From Pseudomonas sp. PDM16 (GTDB taxonomy: Bacteria > Pseudomonadota > Gammaproteobacteria > Pseudomonadales > Pseudomonadaceae): DNA of 64,000 nucleotides. Positions within the stretch are counted from its first letter, which is position 1, and every line of letters starts with the position of its first letter. The position numbers and the translations under genes were made by a program. The notes under the pieces are model-generated. The model did no database searches. It had not been told where the DNA came from and was given only the letters and a program-made list of their open reading frames with translations. Where the stretch lies: NCBI RefSeq assembly GCF_014851865.1, contig NZ_JACVAM010000005.1, forward strand, positions 124,001 through 188,000. The letters run 5' to 3'. Positions 43,824-53,184 of the stretch are shown here, in pieces.

Positions 43824-45032
43824 ATGAACAATCCATGGCGCGCGGCAGCCTGGCTGCTGGTGGGAGCATCGCTGATCCTGGCCCTGTCGCTGGGTGTGCG
43901 GCATGGCTTCGGCCTGTTCCTATCGCCGATGAGCAGTGAGTACGGTTGGGGTCGCGAGGTATTCGCCTTCGCCATCGCCCTGCAGAACCTGATATGGGGT
44001 CTGGCCCAGCCGATCACCGGGGCTATTGCCGATCGCTTTGGTGCGCGACGGGTGATCGTCGCCGGCGGGGTGCTCTATGCTTCGGGTCTGGCGCTGATGG
44101 CCGGTGCAGATTCGGCGTCGTCATTGTCGCTGAGTGCCGGTCTGCTGATTGGCATCGGCCTGTCTGGCACCTCCTTCTCGGTATTGCTGGGTGTGGTCGG
44201 CCGCGCGCTGCCGCCGGAAAAGCGCAGCATCGGCATGGGCATCGCCGCTGCCGCCGGCTCCTTCGGTCAGTTCGCCATGCTGCCTGGGACGCTCGGGCTG
44301 ATCGGCTGGCTCGGCTGGTCATCTGCCTTGCTCGCGCTGGCAATGCTGGTGGCCCTGATCGCCCCCTTGGCGCTGATGGTTCGCGACATTCCCCTGTCTG
44401 CGCCGGCTGGTGCCGAGCAGAGCCTGAGCGCCGCATTGAAGGAGGCATGCAGCCACTCGGGCTTCTGGCTGCTGGCGCTTGGCTTCTTCGTCTGTGGCTT
44501 TCAGGTGGTTTTCATCGGCGTGCATCTGCCGTCGTACCTGGTCGATCAACACCTGCCGGCCTCCGTCGGCACCACGGTGCTGGCACTGGTCGGGCTGTTC
44601 AACGTGTTCGGCACCTATATCGCCGGCTGGCTGGGCGGACGGATGTCCAAGCCGCGCCTGCTCACCGGCCTGTATCTCCTGCGTACGCTGGTGATCGTGG
44701 CCTTCGTTTACTCACCGCTGACCGAGTGGAGTGCCTATGCCTTCGGCATGGCCATGGGGCTGCTGTGGCTGTCCACTGTGCCGTTGACCAATGGCACGGT
44801 GGCGACCCTGTTCGGTGTGCGCAACCTGTCCATGCTCGGCGGCATCGTCTTCCTGTTCCACCAGATCGGCTCCTTCCTCGGCGGCTGGCTGGGAGGCTAT
44901 CTGTACGACCATACCGGCAGCTACGAGGTGGTCTGGCAGCTGTCGATCCTCTTTGGTCTGATGGCGGCAGCGCTCAACTGGCCGGTGCGTGAACGACCGG
45001 TTGAGCGCCTGCGAGCGGCGGAGCTGGCATGA
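43824..45032 (+). CDS. MFS transporter
   Basis: A 402-residue major facilitator with twelve predicted helices. The start (LALSLGVRHGFGLFLSPMSSEYGWGREVFAFAIALQNLIWG) and GAIADRFGARRV loop 2-3 motif resemble the monocarboxylate/oxalate-formate branch. Substrate unknown. In one transcription unit with the MarR gene upstream and the micro-ORF downstream (stop/start overlap). Confidence 0.87.
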   Translation: MNNPWRAAAWLLVGASLILALSLGVRHGFGLFLSPMSSEYGWGREVFAFAIALQNLIWGLAQPITGAIADRFGARRVIVAGGVLYASGLALMAGADSASSLSLSAGLLIGIGLSGTSFSVLLGVVGRALPPEKRSIGMGIAAAAGSFGQFAMLPGTLGLIGWLGWSSALLALAMLVALIAPLALMVRDIPLSAPAGAEQSLSAALKEACSHSGFWLLALGFFVCGFQVVFIGVHLPSYLVDQHLPASVGTTVLALVGLFNVFGTYIAGWLGGRMSKPRLLTGLYLLRTLVIVAFVYSPLTEWSAYAFGMAMGLLWLSTVPLTNGTVATLFGVRNLSMLGGIVFLFHQIGSFLGGWLGGYLYDHTGSYEVVWQLSILFGLMAAALNWPVRERPVERLRAAELA

Positions 45033-45151
45033 GTCGCAGGTGGGGGCAGGGATTGGCGGTGCTGCTGGTCATGGCGCTGCTGGCGCTGGCCTGGTGGGGC
45101 TGGAGTCGCGGCGGGTTGGCTCTGCTGCAGCTGAACATGAGCCTGTGCTGA
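45029..45151 (+). CDS. 40-residue single-pass membrane micropeptide
   Basis: ATG overlaps the MFS TGA. The product is MSRRW, then a Leu/Ala/Trp transmembrane helix (LAVLLVMALLALAWWGW), then SRGGLALLQLNMSLC and stop. The positive start, helix and polar end make it a believable small membrane protein translated by coupling. It could also be a leftover of the transporter end or a partner of it; I know no family. Confidence 0.6.
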   Translation: MSRRWGQGLAVLLVMALLALAWWGWSRGGLALLQLNMSLC

Positions 45152-45213
45152 AGATTGCCGCGCGGGCTATGGGCGAGTAGCGTTGACTCATGAAATGACT
45201 CGGAGCTGCTGTC

Positions 45214-45762
45214 ATGTTGCCGCGAATCACCTCTCTGCCCCTGTTATTCCTGTTGTCCTCGTCGCTCTGGGCGGCAGACTGCGCGCCGCTGTTGAAAGAC
45301 CAGGGTGAGTTGCAACAGCTGCGCTCCAAGGAGCGTATCGACCTGTGTCAGCGTTTCGCCGGCAAGCCGCTGATAGTCGTCAATACCGCCAGTCATTGCG
45401 GTTTCACGCCGCAGTTCAAAGGGCTGGAGGCGCTTTACCAGCGCTACAAGGAGGAGGGGTTGGAGGTGCTCGGCGTGCCGTCCGATGACTTTCGCCAGGA
45501 AGCCGACAGTTCCGAGGGAACGGCCAAGATCTGCTTCATCGACTATGGCGTGACCTTCGCCATGAGCGAGCCGCAGGCGGTCAGTGGTGACGATGCAGTA
45601 CCTCTTTTCCGCGAGCTGGCCGAGCAGAGCAGTGCGCCGCGCTGGAATTTCTACAAATATGTGGTGGGGCGCGACGGCAAGGTGGTTGCTAGCTTCTCCA
45701 GCCTGACCAAGCCGGATGACGAGGACCTGATTGCGGCCATCGAGAAGGCCATCGCTCAGTAA
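45214..45762 (+). CDS. Glutathione peroxidase-family protein, exported
   Basis: A 182-residue protein with a signal peptide ([20 protein letters not shown]), so periplasmic. The peroxidatic Cys is in [16 protein letters not shown] (~61) and the Trp in PRWNFYKY. The usual Gln of the catalytic group (in FPCNQF) is replaced: here the strand reads [10 protein letters not shown]. It reduces peroxides with a thiol, more likely thioredoxin-type than glutathione. A bidirectional terminator follows. Confidence 0.86.
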   Translation: MLPRITSLPLLFLLSSSLWAADCAPLLKDQGELQQLRSKERIDLCQRFAGKPLIVVNTASHCGFTPQFKGLEALYQRYKEEGLEVLGVPSDDFRQEADSSEGTAKICFIDYGVTFAMSEPQAVSGDDAVPLFRELAEQSSAPRWNFYKYVVGRDGKVVASFSSLTKPDDEDLIAAIEKAIAQ

Positions 45763-45769
45763 GACCAGA

Positions 45770-45807
45770 CCACGAAAAAGCCGGGCGAATGCCCGGCTTT
45801 TTCGTGG
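45770..45807. terminator. Bidirectional rho-independent terminator
   Basis: Perfect 17-bp stem CCACGAAAAAGCCGGGC / GCCCGGCTTTTTCGTGG around GAAT, with A- and U-rich parts inside the stem. It separates the convergent peroxidase and FadL genes. Confidence 0.93.
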
Positions 45808-45822
45808 TGGCGCAGTGTACCG

Positions 45823-47091
45823 TCAGAAACGGTAGCTGGCCTGCAGGCCTACGCCGTGAGCGCTGTTGTTGTACTCGGCACTGAAGCCTGGCGCGATCTC
45901 CACACCCGCCAGTTCGGTGGCGGGCTGGTTGACCTTGGCGCTGTTCTCGTGGAGGTACGAGTAGGCGACATCGATGGTCAGGTCCGGATTCGGCGACCAG
46001 CCAGCACCCAGAGAGAACACCTTGCGGTTGCCCACGGGAATGCGCACGCTGCGGTGGGCGTTCTCGGCCGGCGACGGGTCGAGAGCGAGGCCGGTACGCA
46101 GGACCCATTGCGGGTTGAGCTGGTAGGCGGCGCCGATGGCATAGGACCAGGTATCGTGCCACTTCAGCTCTTCGCCGATCTCGTCGAGGATGCCCAGCGG
46201 AGTGCCTTCGTTTTCCACGACGATTTCATCCAGGCGGCTCCAGCGGGTGAAGGTGGTGCCCGCGTGGAGTGTCCACTGATCGTCGAGTTTGTAGGAGATC
46301 GAGGTATCGACGGTTTCCGGCGTGGTGAAGTCCAGCTTGCCGTCGTACTCGCCGTTGAACAGACCGACCAGTCCGGTGCCGCCGGTAACGCGGGTGCGGC
46401 CTTCCAGGGTGTAGTCGACCTTGGAGTGGTAGGTCAGGCCCCAGGTCAGCTGATCCGTGATGTCGACCATGATGCCGGCGTTGAAGCCATAGCCCACGTC
46501 GTCGCCCTTGACGCCGACCTTGGTCTCGCCGGTGCCGCCAACGGCGGAGTTGTCCAGCTTGTTGACCAGCTTGCCCTTGATCTTGTTGATGGTCGGGCCG
46601 AAGCCGACGGACACGCTGTCGTTGATCTTGTAGCTCAGGGTCGGCTGCAGGGTGACCACCTCCACCTTGCTGTACTGGCCCTTGAAGCGGCCGCCGAAGC
46701 TCTTCTCGTAGTCGCTGATCAGCGCGTAGGGCACATAGAGGCCCACGCCCCAGCTCCATTGATCATCGATCGGGCTGGCGTAGTAGCCGAACGGCACCGG
46801 CGTCAGCGGTACCATGTCGCCCTTGGCGGTGTTCGCGCTGGCGTCATCGATGTCGACGTTGGCCTTGACCAGGCCGAATCCGCCCACCACTTCCGGGCGT
46901 TCCAGTTTGGTCAGGCCTGCAGGGTTGCCGAAAAGGACGGTGGCATCATTGGCAGAGGAAGCGCGACCGGCGAAGGAGGTGCCCATGCCGCTGACGCTCT
47001 GTTCGTTGATGGCAATTCCGTTGCCCAGGCTGTGAGTGGAAATCGCTCCGACGGCGAGCGCAAGAGAAGTCTTCAACCAGAGATTTTTCAT
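45823..47091 (-). CDS. FadL-family outer membrane protein
   Basis: A 422-residue outer-membrane beta-barrel for long-chain fatty acids or other hydrophobics. Signal peptide MKNLWLKTSLALAVGAISTHSLGNG; mature part begins with the FadL-type plug NEQSVSGMGTSFAGRASSANDATVLFGNPAGLT and ends with a C-terminal aromatic GVGLQASYRF. I use ATG 47091, not the GTG four codons upstream, because the signal peptide starts there. Confidence 0.9.
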   Translation of the reverse strand: MKNLWLKTSLALAVGAISTHSLGNGIAINEQSVSGMGTSFAGRASSANDATVLFGNPAGLTKLERPEVVGGFGLVKANVDIDDASANTAKGDMVPLTPVPFGYYASPIDDQWSWGVGLYVPYALISDYEKSFGGRFKGQYSKVEVVTLQPTLSYKINDSVSVGFGPTINKIKGKLVNKLDNSAVGGTGETKVGVKGDDVGYGFNAGIMVDITDQLTWGLTYHSKVDYTLEGRTRVTGGTGLVGLFNGEYDGKLDFTTPETVDTSISYKLDDQWTLHAGTTFTRWSRLDEIVVENEGTPLGILDEIGEELKWHDTWSYAIGAAYQLNPQWVLRTGLALDPSPAENAHRSVRIPVGNRKVFSLGAGWSPNPDLTIDVAYSYLHENSAKVNQPATELAGVEIAPGFSAEYNNSAHGVGLQASYRF

Positions 47092-47246
47092 TAGGAAGCT
47101 CACGAACAGTGAAACGGGGGCGGCAAGCTAACTGTTTTGCCGGGCCTTGCCAACCGCTCTGGAACGGGGTTTTTGTGAACTTTCGTTAAGCGCGGGCTGG
47201 CTTGGGAGTGACTCTTAAGTCACTGAATTGGTTCCGACTTCTTGCC

Positions 47247-47726
47247 TCAGGCCGCCTGTGGGGAGGGTGGGATGCATTGCTGCCAGGCGTTCAGGAAATC
47301 GCACAGACGGCCGTGAGGCTGGAAGACCTGGCGCCAGATCCGGGCGAGGCCATGAAGGTCATCGGCCTCGGGGAGGATGGCCGTTTCACTCTCGACGAGC
47401 ATCCAGGCGATGGCGGTGGCGTAGCGCAGGTTGACGGTGAGTTCCAGATGTGGCGCGGCGAGGAAGGCGTGCTGGCTGGCGAGTCCGCGGACCAGGCTGG
47501 CCAAGTCTGGATCGCGGGCCAGGTGCAGGTCCCATAGTCGCTGGTGGCGTGATTCGCTGATGCGGTAAAGGCCGTGGCCTTGAGTGCCGTCCAGGGCGCT
47601 ACCGAGCGCCGACTGGCTGGCGGCGGTGCCCAGTAGAAGGGCTTCGGCGGTTGCAGAGTGACGCCCCAGGTACATCAGAGTGGGGCGGATGACATGTTGG
47701 CAGAGGTCGCTGGCGGCAATTCCCAT
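47247..47726 (-). CDS. Hypothetical 159-residue protein
   Basis: Starts MGIAASDLCQHVIRPTLMYLG and is mostly helical, including HGLYRISESRHQRLWDLHLARDPDLASLVRGLASQHAFL. It looks like a small family found in pseudomonads with phage-like flavour in places, but I cannot name it. It lies between fadL and the alginate lyase gene, same strand, with a terminator hairpin upstream. Confidence 0.6.
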   Translation of the reverse strand: MGIAASDLCQHVIRPTLMYLGRHSATAEALLLGTAASQSALGSALDGTQGHGLYRISESRHQRLWDLHLARDPDLASLVRGLASQHAFLAAPHLELTVNLRYATAIAWMLVESETAILPEADDLHGLARIWRQVFQPHGRLCDFLNAWQQCIPPSPQAA

Positions 47727-47790
47727 GTGGCCCTCGCGAAGGGTGCCGGCGGGGCCAGGTGCCTGGCAGCTTTTCTTGGTTCTAATAAAG

Positions 47791-47811
47791 GCCCCGCCGG
47801 AAGCGGGGTTA
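47791..47811 (-). terminator. Terminator downstream of alginate lyase
   Basis: On the minus strand: CCCCGC-TTCCG-GCGGGG followed by CCTTTATT. Placed 165 bases past the lyase stop and ahead of the 159-residue gene. Stem is short and the U-run interrupted. Confidence 0.55.
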
Positions 47812-47975
47812 GCCGCTCGATTTGAAGTGTAGTGCGATAAATCGGCTGTAAAGGGCTGTTTTTAAACTGTTTAAGCTCGTACTAACTGTGCAATATGTCT
47901 AGATGTGATTAAAAACTGATCAGTTACTCGCCCAGGTAGCCAGCGGTAGTTGTGGCTGCCTGGGCGAGATGCCAT

Positions 47976-48653
47976 TTACAGGTGTTCGATCTTCAGGCTG
48001 GTGAACTGCGCGCTGCCAGCCTCGGTGTTGTTGCCGACGTTGTCCTGTACGTAGCTGCCGGCCTTGAAGTACATGGTCTGCTTCGCCCAGCTGGCGTCGA
48101 GCTTGGCACTCCACGTCACCTGCGCTGCGGTCGGCAGCTTGGCGTAGACGGCCAGGGTGCCGCCCGGGGTCAGGCGAATGGTGTAGCTGAAGCTCTGGCC
48201 CAGCGGCACGTTGCGCAGGACGATGGCCTTGCTGGTATCGATTCCCGGCTTCAGGCGATAGATCGCGGTCACGCTGCCCGTCTTGGCGGACACGCTGTAC
48301 TCGTACTGCAGTTTGATGGGTGGATCGTCGCCCTCCACGTTGTGGATCTGGCCGATCACCACTTTGCCGGTCGACGGTACCTGGGTGACTTTCATGGTCG
48401 CGCGCAGATAGTTGTCGGCATCCTTGTATTTCCAGTTGCGCGGCTTGCCATCGGCGAAGGTCTCACGCAGTTCGCTGCGCGGATACTTGGCGTTCTTGGT
48501 AGTGGTGCCATCCACCGGTGCCCAGAAGAACAGGGTGCCGTTGATGTTCTTGAAGTAGTCGTCCTGGTAACCGGAGGCGAGCAGGGGAGTGGTGATGGTG
48601 GTTGCCGGCTCGCCGACGGGAATGGTCAGGTTCCAGGTGTTGAGGTCGATCAT
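47976..48653 (-). CDS. Alginate lyase family 7 (PL7)
   Basis: A 225-residue polysaccharide lyase, the whole protein being one PL7 jelly-roll domain. The three family motifs are all present: RSELRE (Arg), VIGQIH (Gln, His) and YFKAGSYVQ (Tyr, catalytic), so an active beta-eliminating enzyme on alginate is expected. There is no signal peptide, and the upstream in-frame codons do not add one. It stands alone between ~250 and ~470 bases of non-coding DNA. Confidence 0.92.
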   Translation of the reverse strand: MIDLNTWNLTIPVGEPATTITTPLLASGYQDDYFKNINGTLFFWAPVDGTTTKNAKYPRSELRETFADGKPRNWKYKDADNYLRATMKVTQVPSTGKVVIGQIHNVEGDDPPIKLQYEYSVSAKTGSVTAIYRLKPGIDTSKAIVLRNVPLGQSFSYTIRLTPGGTLAVYAKLPTAAQVTWSAKLDASWAKQTMYFKAGSYVQDNVGNNTEAGSAQFTSLKIEHL

Positions 48654-49125
48654 GGTGCGTAACGGCTCCGAGAAAAAACTGGAAAACTCATCCGGAGCGC
48701 AGGTCGATCACGACACTGAAACTGCCTAGCCGCCCTGCCAGTAAGCGCACACAGAATGATGCTCTTGCATGCCTTGGCGTGATGGTTGAGCCGGGCATGG
48801 CGCGCTTTATACGGAGCAGCCGAAGCTTTGATAATTACCGTTTGTCGACATATTGGCGTCCAAATATTGGCGATTAATTGACGCTGCTTTTGCTATGTCT
48901 ATCGCATTGATGCGAAACGGATTTTTAACAGCGAAACGGCAGCGTCTGGCGGCTTGCCGCTGCGCTTGTGGCGACGAACGGAAAGCACCATGCCAGAGCG
49001 GTTCGTGAACGGATTCTCAAGTGTGTTGGGGGGCGTGTGAGGACGGCGAAACGACAGCTCGCAAGGGTGCTCGCCTTGCGGTCGTGTAATGACGACCGCG
49101 ATGGCACGACCCGGGTGCCTACGAG
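48654..49125. other. Intergenic region between alginate lyase and acylase genes
   Basis: About 470 bases. It carries the alginate lyase promoter (minus strand); an AT-rich patch at ~48825-48920 is the likeliest place. Near the acylase gene end are two hairpins: GCAAGG/CCTTGC (49061-49079) and a perfect 8-bp stem GCGGTCGT/ACGACCGC (49078-49099). They may act as transcription stops for the acylase gene, but lack a U-run. No gene. Confidence 0.45.
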
Positions 49126-51663
49126 TTAGCGGCCTGGGGTCAGCAGCAGGCGCTTGTTACCGTAGACCTTGTCGACGTTGCGGCTCTGGAACGGGAAGCT
49201 CATGTAGCCGCCCTTGAGCCAGGCGTCGATGCCGTCGGCGTAGTGCGGGCTGGCCGGGTTGCCGGACTGGCCGGAACTGTTGACCCCGATCATCGGCTCC
49301 TCCAGGCCGAAGTCTACGACGATGCGCATGGCCGGGATCAGCCACACGTTGAAGTCCTTGCCCCATTCGTAGGCGGCCACGTTGAGGGTGCCGTGGTCGC
49401 CACCGGCCGGGTAGGGCCCCCGATCCAGGTAGCCGCTGATGGCTTCGATGCCGCTGCGCTGGCTGGCGCTCAGGTAGGGCGCCATCTTGGTGGCTTCGCT
49501 GGTCCAGTTGTACTGGTGCAGCTTGCCCCACTGCCAGGCGCTGCGGTTGGCGCCCAGCTTGCCTTCCAGATAGCTGACGGCGCCGGCCAGGCTGCGTGCC
49601 ATGATCGCCGGCTTGTCTTCCTTCTGCGCGGTTTTCACGTCGTCCCAGAATGGGCTGTCGTCGCGGCCGAGCAGGTGGTCGGCCTGGGCCGAATAGCTGT
49701 TGTTGCTGATCTCCACCAAGGCGCGCCAGGCCGGGCTGGTATCCGGGCCCAGTTCGTCGAGGAAGGTGGCCTTGGCACTTTCCTGAAGGAAGGCGCTGTA
49801 CAGCGCTGCATCGGCAGAGGTAGCCGCCATGCGGCCGTCGAAGGCCATCAGGCGCTTGTAGGCTTCCTCGGCCTTGGCGCGCTCGGCGGCGGGCAGGGAG
49901 GTGATGGCCTTCTTCAGCGGCTCGGCCATGCCCGGTGCGTCGAACATCGCCTGCAGCTTGCCGGCGAACGGCGTGGTCTGGTCGTACTGCATGGCGATCA
50001 TGCTTTTCTGGTCATGGCGCCCGGAGCCGGCCAGTTGCGCGATGCGCTCGGCGCGCTCCGGGTAGAACCAGGAGTTGGACAGCTGCATGCCGTAGCCGCG
50101 TGGCACGGTGCGATGGTTGGCGGTGCCCAGCCAGCCCTGCATCGGGTCCTGGTCGTAGGGGTGCAGCATGGCGTCGGCGTAGCCATCCCAGTCGTAGGCG
50201 CCGTCCCAGCCCGGCGAAGGCACCAGGCCGGTGCCCTGCTTGCGGTTGGGGTAACGACCGGTGACCTGCCAGCCGATGTGCTGGGCGTCGGCGAACACGA
50301 TGTTCAGCGCCATGGCGCGCACTTCGCGGGTGGCTTCGAAGGCCTGTTCCACTGACTGGGCGCGGGACAGGTCGAAGAAGGCATCGATCGAGCGATCCGT
50401 CTCGCCCTGGATGCTGCGTAGGGCCAGACCGTAACCGCTGGACATCTGCAAAGGTTGCAGAGGTGATTTGCGTTCGCCCAGCGCCGAGTTGAGCAGCGGG
50501 CCGTTGCGCGTTTCGTAGACGGTCTCGCGAATCGGCCGCTGACCCTTGATGAAGAAGGTTTCCTGGCGCTCACGAGCCGGCTGCCACTTGCCGTTGGCCT
50601 GGTAGTAGAGGCGGCCGCCCTCGCGTTTGACCTTCTCGAGGAACAGGTCCTGGTTGTCGCCCATGACCATGGTCATGCCCCAGGCCAGCTTGCCGTTGAA
50701 GCCGGCGACCACGGCCGGCACCCCGGCAATGGACACGCCGGCGGCCTGGAATTTCGGCGAGCGGATCTGCACGAAATTCCAGATCGAGGGCATCGACAGC
50801 GGCAGGTGGGTGTCGTTGGCCAGCAGGCTCTTGCCGCTGCGACTCTTCTGCGGGGCGATGGCCCAGTTGTTGGAAGCGGCGACGCCGAGCATGTTCAGTG
50901 CCGCCACCTGGCCGGCGGCGTTGTTTACTGCGGCCAGGCCCGGAATCTTGCCGGCCAGGTTCAGGTCGCGCAGTTTCTCGGCTTCGTCGAACGGCAATGG
51001 CTCGTCCGGGTAGCTCGGCAGCAGCCAGGCCAGCTTGTCGGCGCCGACCTTGTCGCTGAGGGTGAGGGCGGCGATCTCTTCCTGCAGGTTGACCGACAGG
51101 CCGAAGTTGAGCAGGCAGAACAGCAGTACCGAGTCTTCCGGTTTCCAGTAGGCCGGGCGGTAACCGCTCTCGGCCAGGTCCATCGGCAGCTTGTCCTTGT
51201 AGCGGAACAGGTAGGCGTTGACGCCGCGGGCATAGACCTCGAAGAACTTCTTGATCCGCGGCGAGGCGTTCTTGTACAGCACCTCGGCGCTGGCGCGCAG
51301 GTTGACGGTGCGCATGAAACGGTCGATTTCCAGCACGCCGGGGCCGTTCATCTCGGCCAGGCGGCCCTCGGCCAGCAGGCGCATGCCGACCATCTGGCTG
51401 AGGCGGTCGGCGGCGTGCACGTAGCCCAGGGTGAACAGGGCGTCATGGAAGGTGGTGGTCTCGATCAGTGGCATGCCCAGCGCATTGCGCCGTACCACCA
51501 CGCTCTGCGCCAGGCCCTGGACGCGGACGATGCCCTGGTCCGGGTGCACGCTGTCGGCGTAGCGGCCATTGAGGAAAGACTGGCAACCGCTGAGGAACAG
51601 GGTGCTGCACAGGGTCGCGGCAGCGGCGACGAACAGAGGTCGGAAGATGAGGCGCGAACCCAT
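49126..51663 (-). CDS. quiP: Penicillin-acylase-type acyl-homoserine-lactone acylase (QuiP-like)
   Basis: An 845-residue Ntn hydrolase, matching QuiP length. After a leader come the alpha part ([32 protein letters not shown]), then the autoprocessing site [12 protein letters not shown] with Ser ~263 as N-terminal nucleophile, and beta-chain blocks [15 protein letters not shown] and [15 protein letters not shown]. It cuts long-chain AHL signals or similar amides in the periplasm. The N-terminus carries a lipobox-like LFLSGC, so it may be lipid-anchored. ATG at 51663 gives that signal. Confidence 0.87.
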   Translation of the reverse strand: MGSRLIFRPLFVAAAATLCSTLFLSGCQSFLNGRYADSVHPDQGIVRVQGLAQSVVVRRNALGMPLIETTTFHDALFTLGYVHAADRLSQMVGMRLLAEGRLAEMNGPGVLEIDRFMRTVNLRASAEVLYKNASPRIKKFFEVYARGVNAYLFRYKDKLPMDLAESGYRPAYWKPEDSVLLFCLLNFGLSVNLQEEIAALTLSDKVGADKLAWLLPSYPDEPLPFDEAEKLRDLNLAGKIPGLAAVNNAAGQVAALNMLGVAASNNWAIAPQKSRSGKSLLANDTHLPLSMPSIWNFVQIRSPKFQAAGVSIAGVPAVVAGFNGKLAWGMTMVMGDNQDLFLEKVKREGGRLYYQANGKWQPARERQETFFIKGQRPIRETVYETRNGPLLNSALGERKSPLQPLQMSSGYGLALRSIQGETDRSIDAFFDLSRAQSVEQAFEATREVRAMALNIVFADAQHIGWQVTGRYPNRKQGTGLVPSPGWDGAYDWDGYADAMLHPYDQDPMQGWLGTANHRTVPRGYGMQLSNSWFYPERAERIAQLAGSGRHDQKSMIAMQYDQTTPFAGKLQAMFDAPGMAEPLKKAITSLPAAERAKAEEAYKRLMAFDGRMAATSADAALYSAFLQESAKATFLDELGPDTSPAWRALVEISNNSYSAQADHLLGRDDSPFWDDVKTAQKEDKPAIMARSLAGAVSYLEGKLGANRSAWQWGKLHQYNWTSEATKMAPYLSASQRSGIEAISGYLDRGPYPAGGDHGTLNVAAYEWGKDFNVWLIPAMRIVVDFGLEEPMIGVNSSGQSGNPASPHYADGIDAWLKGGYMSFPFQSRNVDKVYGNKRLLLTPGR

Positions 51664-51771
51664 GACTGGCTCCTGGCGCAGGGAGGCGGACGATGGGGCG
51701 AATTGTAGAGGGCGGAAGCCGCGGGGAGTAGGGGCTTGGCAGGGCATTGCACCCTGCCGGGCGAGTTCAGG

Positions 51772-51972
51772 TCAGGCGCCGTGGCACTTCTTGAACTTTT
51801 TCTCGCTGCCGCAGGGGCAGGGGTCGTTACGGCCGACTTCCTTCAATGGGTTGCGCACCGGCTCCTGGTGATGATGGTTGCAGTGCGGGCCGTGCACGTG
51901 GCCGTCGTCATCGTGGTGATGGTCATGGTCGTGGTTGCAGTCGGGGCCGTGAACATGAGGCTGCTGAGTCAT
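51772..51972 (-). CDS. Small SEC-C zinc protein with His-rich head
   Basis: 66 residues. The first half is packed with His and Asp ([18 protein letters not shown]), the end is a SEC-C motif [17 protein letters not shown], which binds zinc as in SecA. No enzyme domain. It may serve as a metal-binding protein; function unknown. Its start follows the LEA-like gene stop by four bases on the same strand. Confidence 0.85.
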   Translation of the reverse strand: MTQQPHVHGPDCNHDHDHHHDDDGHVHGPHCNHHHQEPVRNPLKEVGRNDPCPCGSEKKFKKCHGA

Positions 51973-51976
51973 GAAG

Positions 51977-52471
51977 CTACTCCGGGATGTAATCGCTGGG
52001 GATTATCTCGCCATTGCGCTGCAGATGCACGTTGCGGCCGAACAGGACACCCGTCTTGACCTTGCCACGAAGGCGATAGCTGATCGGTTTGTCCGTGTCC
52101 TCCAGCGCCTTGACCACGCCTTTGAGGTGGCGCCACAGATTGGTCCGCACCGGCACCTCGAATTCGCGGCGGCCGTGGGCAGGCACGTTGATCCACTCGC
52201 TGGATTCTCCCTCGGTCAGCGGTATGCCGTTGAGCTCGATGTCATAGCTCAGGCCGCGTATGGGTAATTCGAAGCCATTGGGGTTGACGACGCGAAAGCG
52301 CAGCGAAAACTGTTGTTCCAGCAGCTTGGCCTTGATGACATCGACTTTGACGAGGTGGACTTCCGGGTCCTGGAAATCACCACTGAACCAGCTGGTGCAT
52401 CCCGTAAGGCCTGCCTGCAGGCCGATGAATATCGTCAGGGCGATGATACTGTTTCGCGCCTGTGAAAACAT
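51977..52471 (-). CDS. LEA14/WHy-domain lipoprotein
   Basis: A 164-residue protein with lipobox GLTGC (Cys ~25) and a WHy (water stress/hypersensitive response) domain: [32 protein letters not shown], then [19 protein letters not shown] type 2 domains stabilise proteins and membranes in stress. ATG at 52471 gives a proper lipoprotein signal. Confidence 0.87.
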   Translation of the reverse strand: MFSQARNSIIALTIFIGLQAGLTGCTSWFSGDFQDPEVHLVKVDVIKAKLLEQQFSLRFRVVNPNGFELPIRGLSYDIELNGIPLTEGESSEWINVPAHGRREFEVPVRTNLWRHLKGVVKALEDTDKPISYRLRGKVKTGVLFGRNVHLQRNGEIIPSDYIPE

Positions 52472-52583
52472 TGCATTACTCCGATTGACGCCCCAGTGTA
52501 ACAAGCGGCTGCTTGGCAGCCACCTGCTGTTACCAGAAAAAAACTGCGCCATACTGGGCATCGAATTGGACAGGAGTGTGACC

Positions 52584-53144
52584 ATGAGCCTCTATGAGAT
52601 CGCCTTTGCCGGGCAGGTGGTGCCAGGTGCGGCGCTGGAGCAGGTGAAGGAAAACCTGGGGCGGCTGTTCCAGGCCGATGCCCAGCGCATAGCCTTGCTG
52701 TTTTCCGGACGGCGCATAGTGATCAAGAGCAATCTGGATGCTGCAGGCGCCGAAAAATACCGGGCGACCATGGAGCGAGCCGGCGCCTTGGCCATTGTCC
52801 AGCCGCTGCAGGTAGAAGAGGTGGAGATGGCTCCGCCGCCTCCGGCTCCTGCTCCAGTAGCTGCGCCGATACCTTCTGCAGCTGCAGCGCCAGTTAAGAG
52901 TGGCAGCTCGGCTCGTGTCATTCCTCGTGATGAGTACATGGCTGCTTTCAGCGACGTGGAGGCGCCGGACTTCGGTATCGCACCGGTTGGCGCTGATCTG
53001 CAGGACGCCAAGCCCGAGGCCCAGCCACCGCAAGTGGACTTTTCGCAGTTCAGCCTGGCTCCGGCCGGTAGCGATATGGGCCAGGCCAAGACCGCCCCGT
53101 CCGGCCCGCCGCCTGATACTTCGCATCTCAAGTTGCAAGAGTGA
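52584..53144 (+). CDS. Hypothetical protein with Pro/Ala-rich linker
   Basis: A 186-residue protein. The first ~80 residues form a small folded domain (ALEQVKENLGRLFQADAQRIALLFSGRRIVIKSNLDAAGAEKYRATMERAGA), like an SPOR/ferredoxin-like helper domain. Then a Pro/Ala-rich linker and a tail with two copies of a short repeat (FGIAPVGADLQDAK and FSLAPAGSDMGQAK). No function known. GGAG precedes the ATG at 52584. Confidence 0.72.
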   Translation: MSLYEIAFAGQVVPGAALEQVKENLGRLFQADAQRIALLFSGRRIVIKSNLDAAGAEKYRATMERAGALAIVQPLQVEEVEMAPPPPAPAPVAAPIPSAAAAPVKSGSSARVIPRDEYMAAFSDVEAPDFGIAPVGADLQDAKPEAQPPQVDFSQFSLAPAGSDMGQAKTAPSGPPPDTSHLKLQE

Positions 53145-53148
53145 TGAA

Positions 53149-53172
53149 CAAGGCCCGCATATGCGGGCCTTG
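53149..53172. terminator. Perfect 24-bp palindrome terminator
   Basis: CAAGGCCCGCAT directly followed by its exact complement ATGCGGGCCTTG, between the convergent 186- and 374-residue protein genes. It lacks a long U-run; on the plus strand TTGTTGCT follows. Confidence 0.7.
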
Positions 53173-53184
53173 TTGCTCCTGATG

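Noticed and set aside
45856-47094. 412-codon plus-strand frame across fadL
   Set aside because: FadL on the minus strand has a signal peptide, plug and terminal aromatic residue; the opposite frame has no recognisable content.
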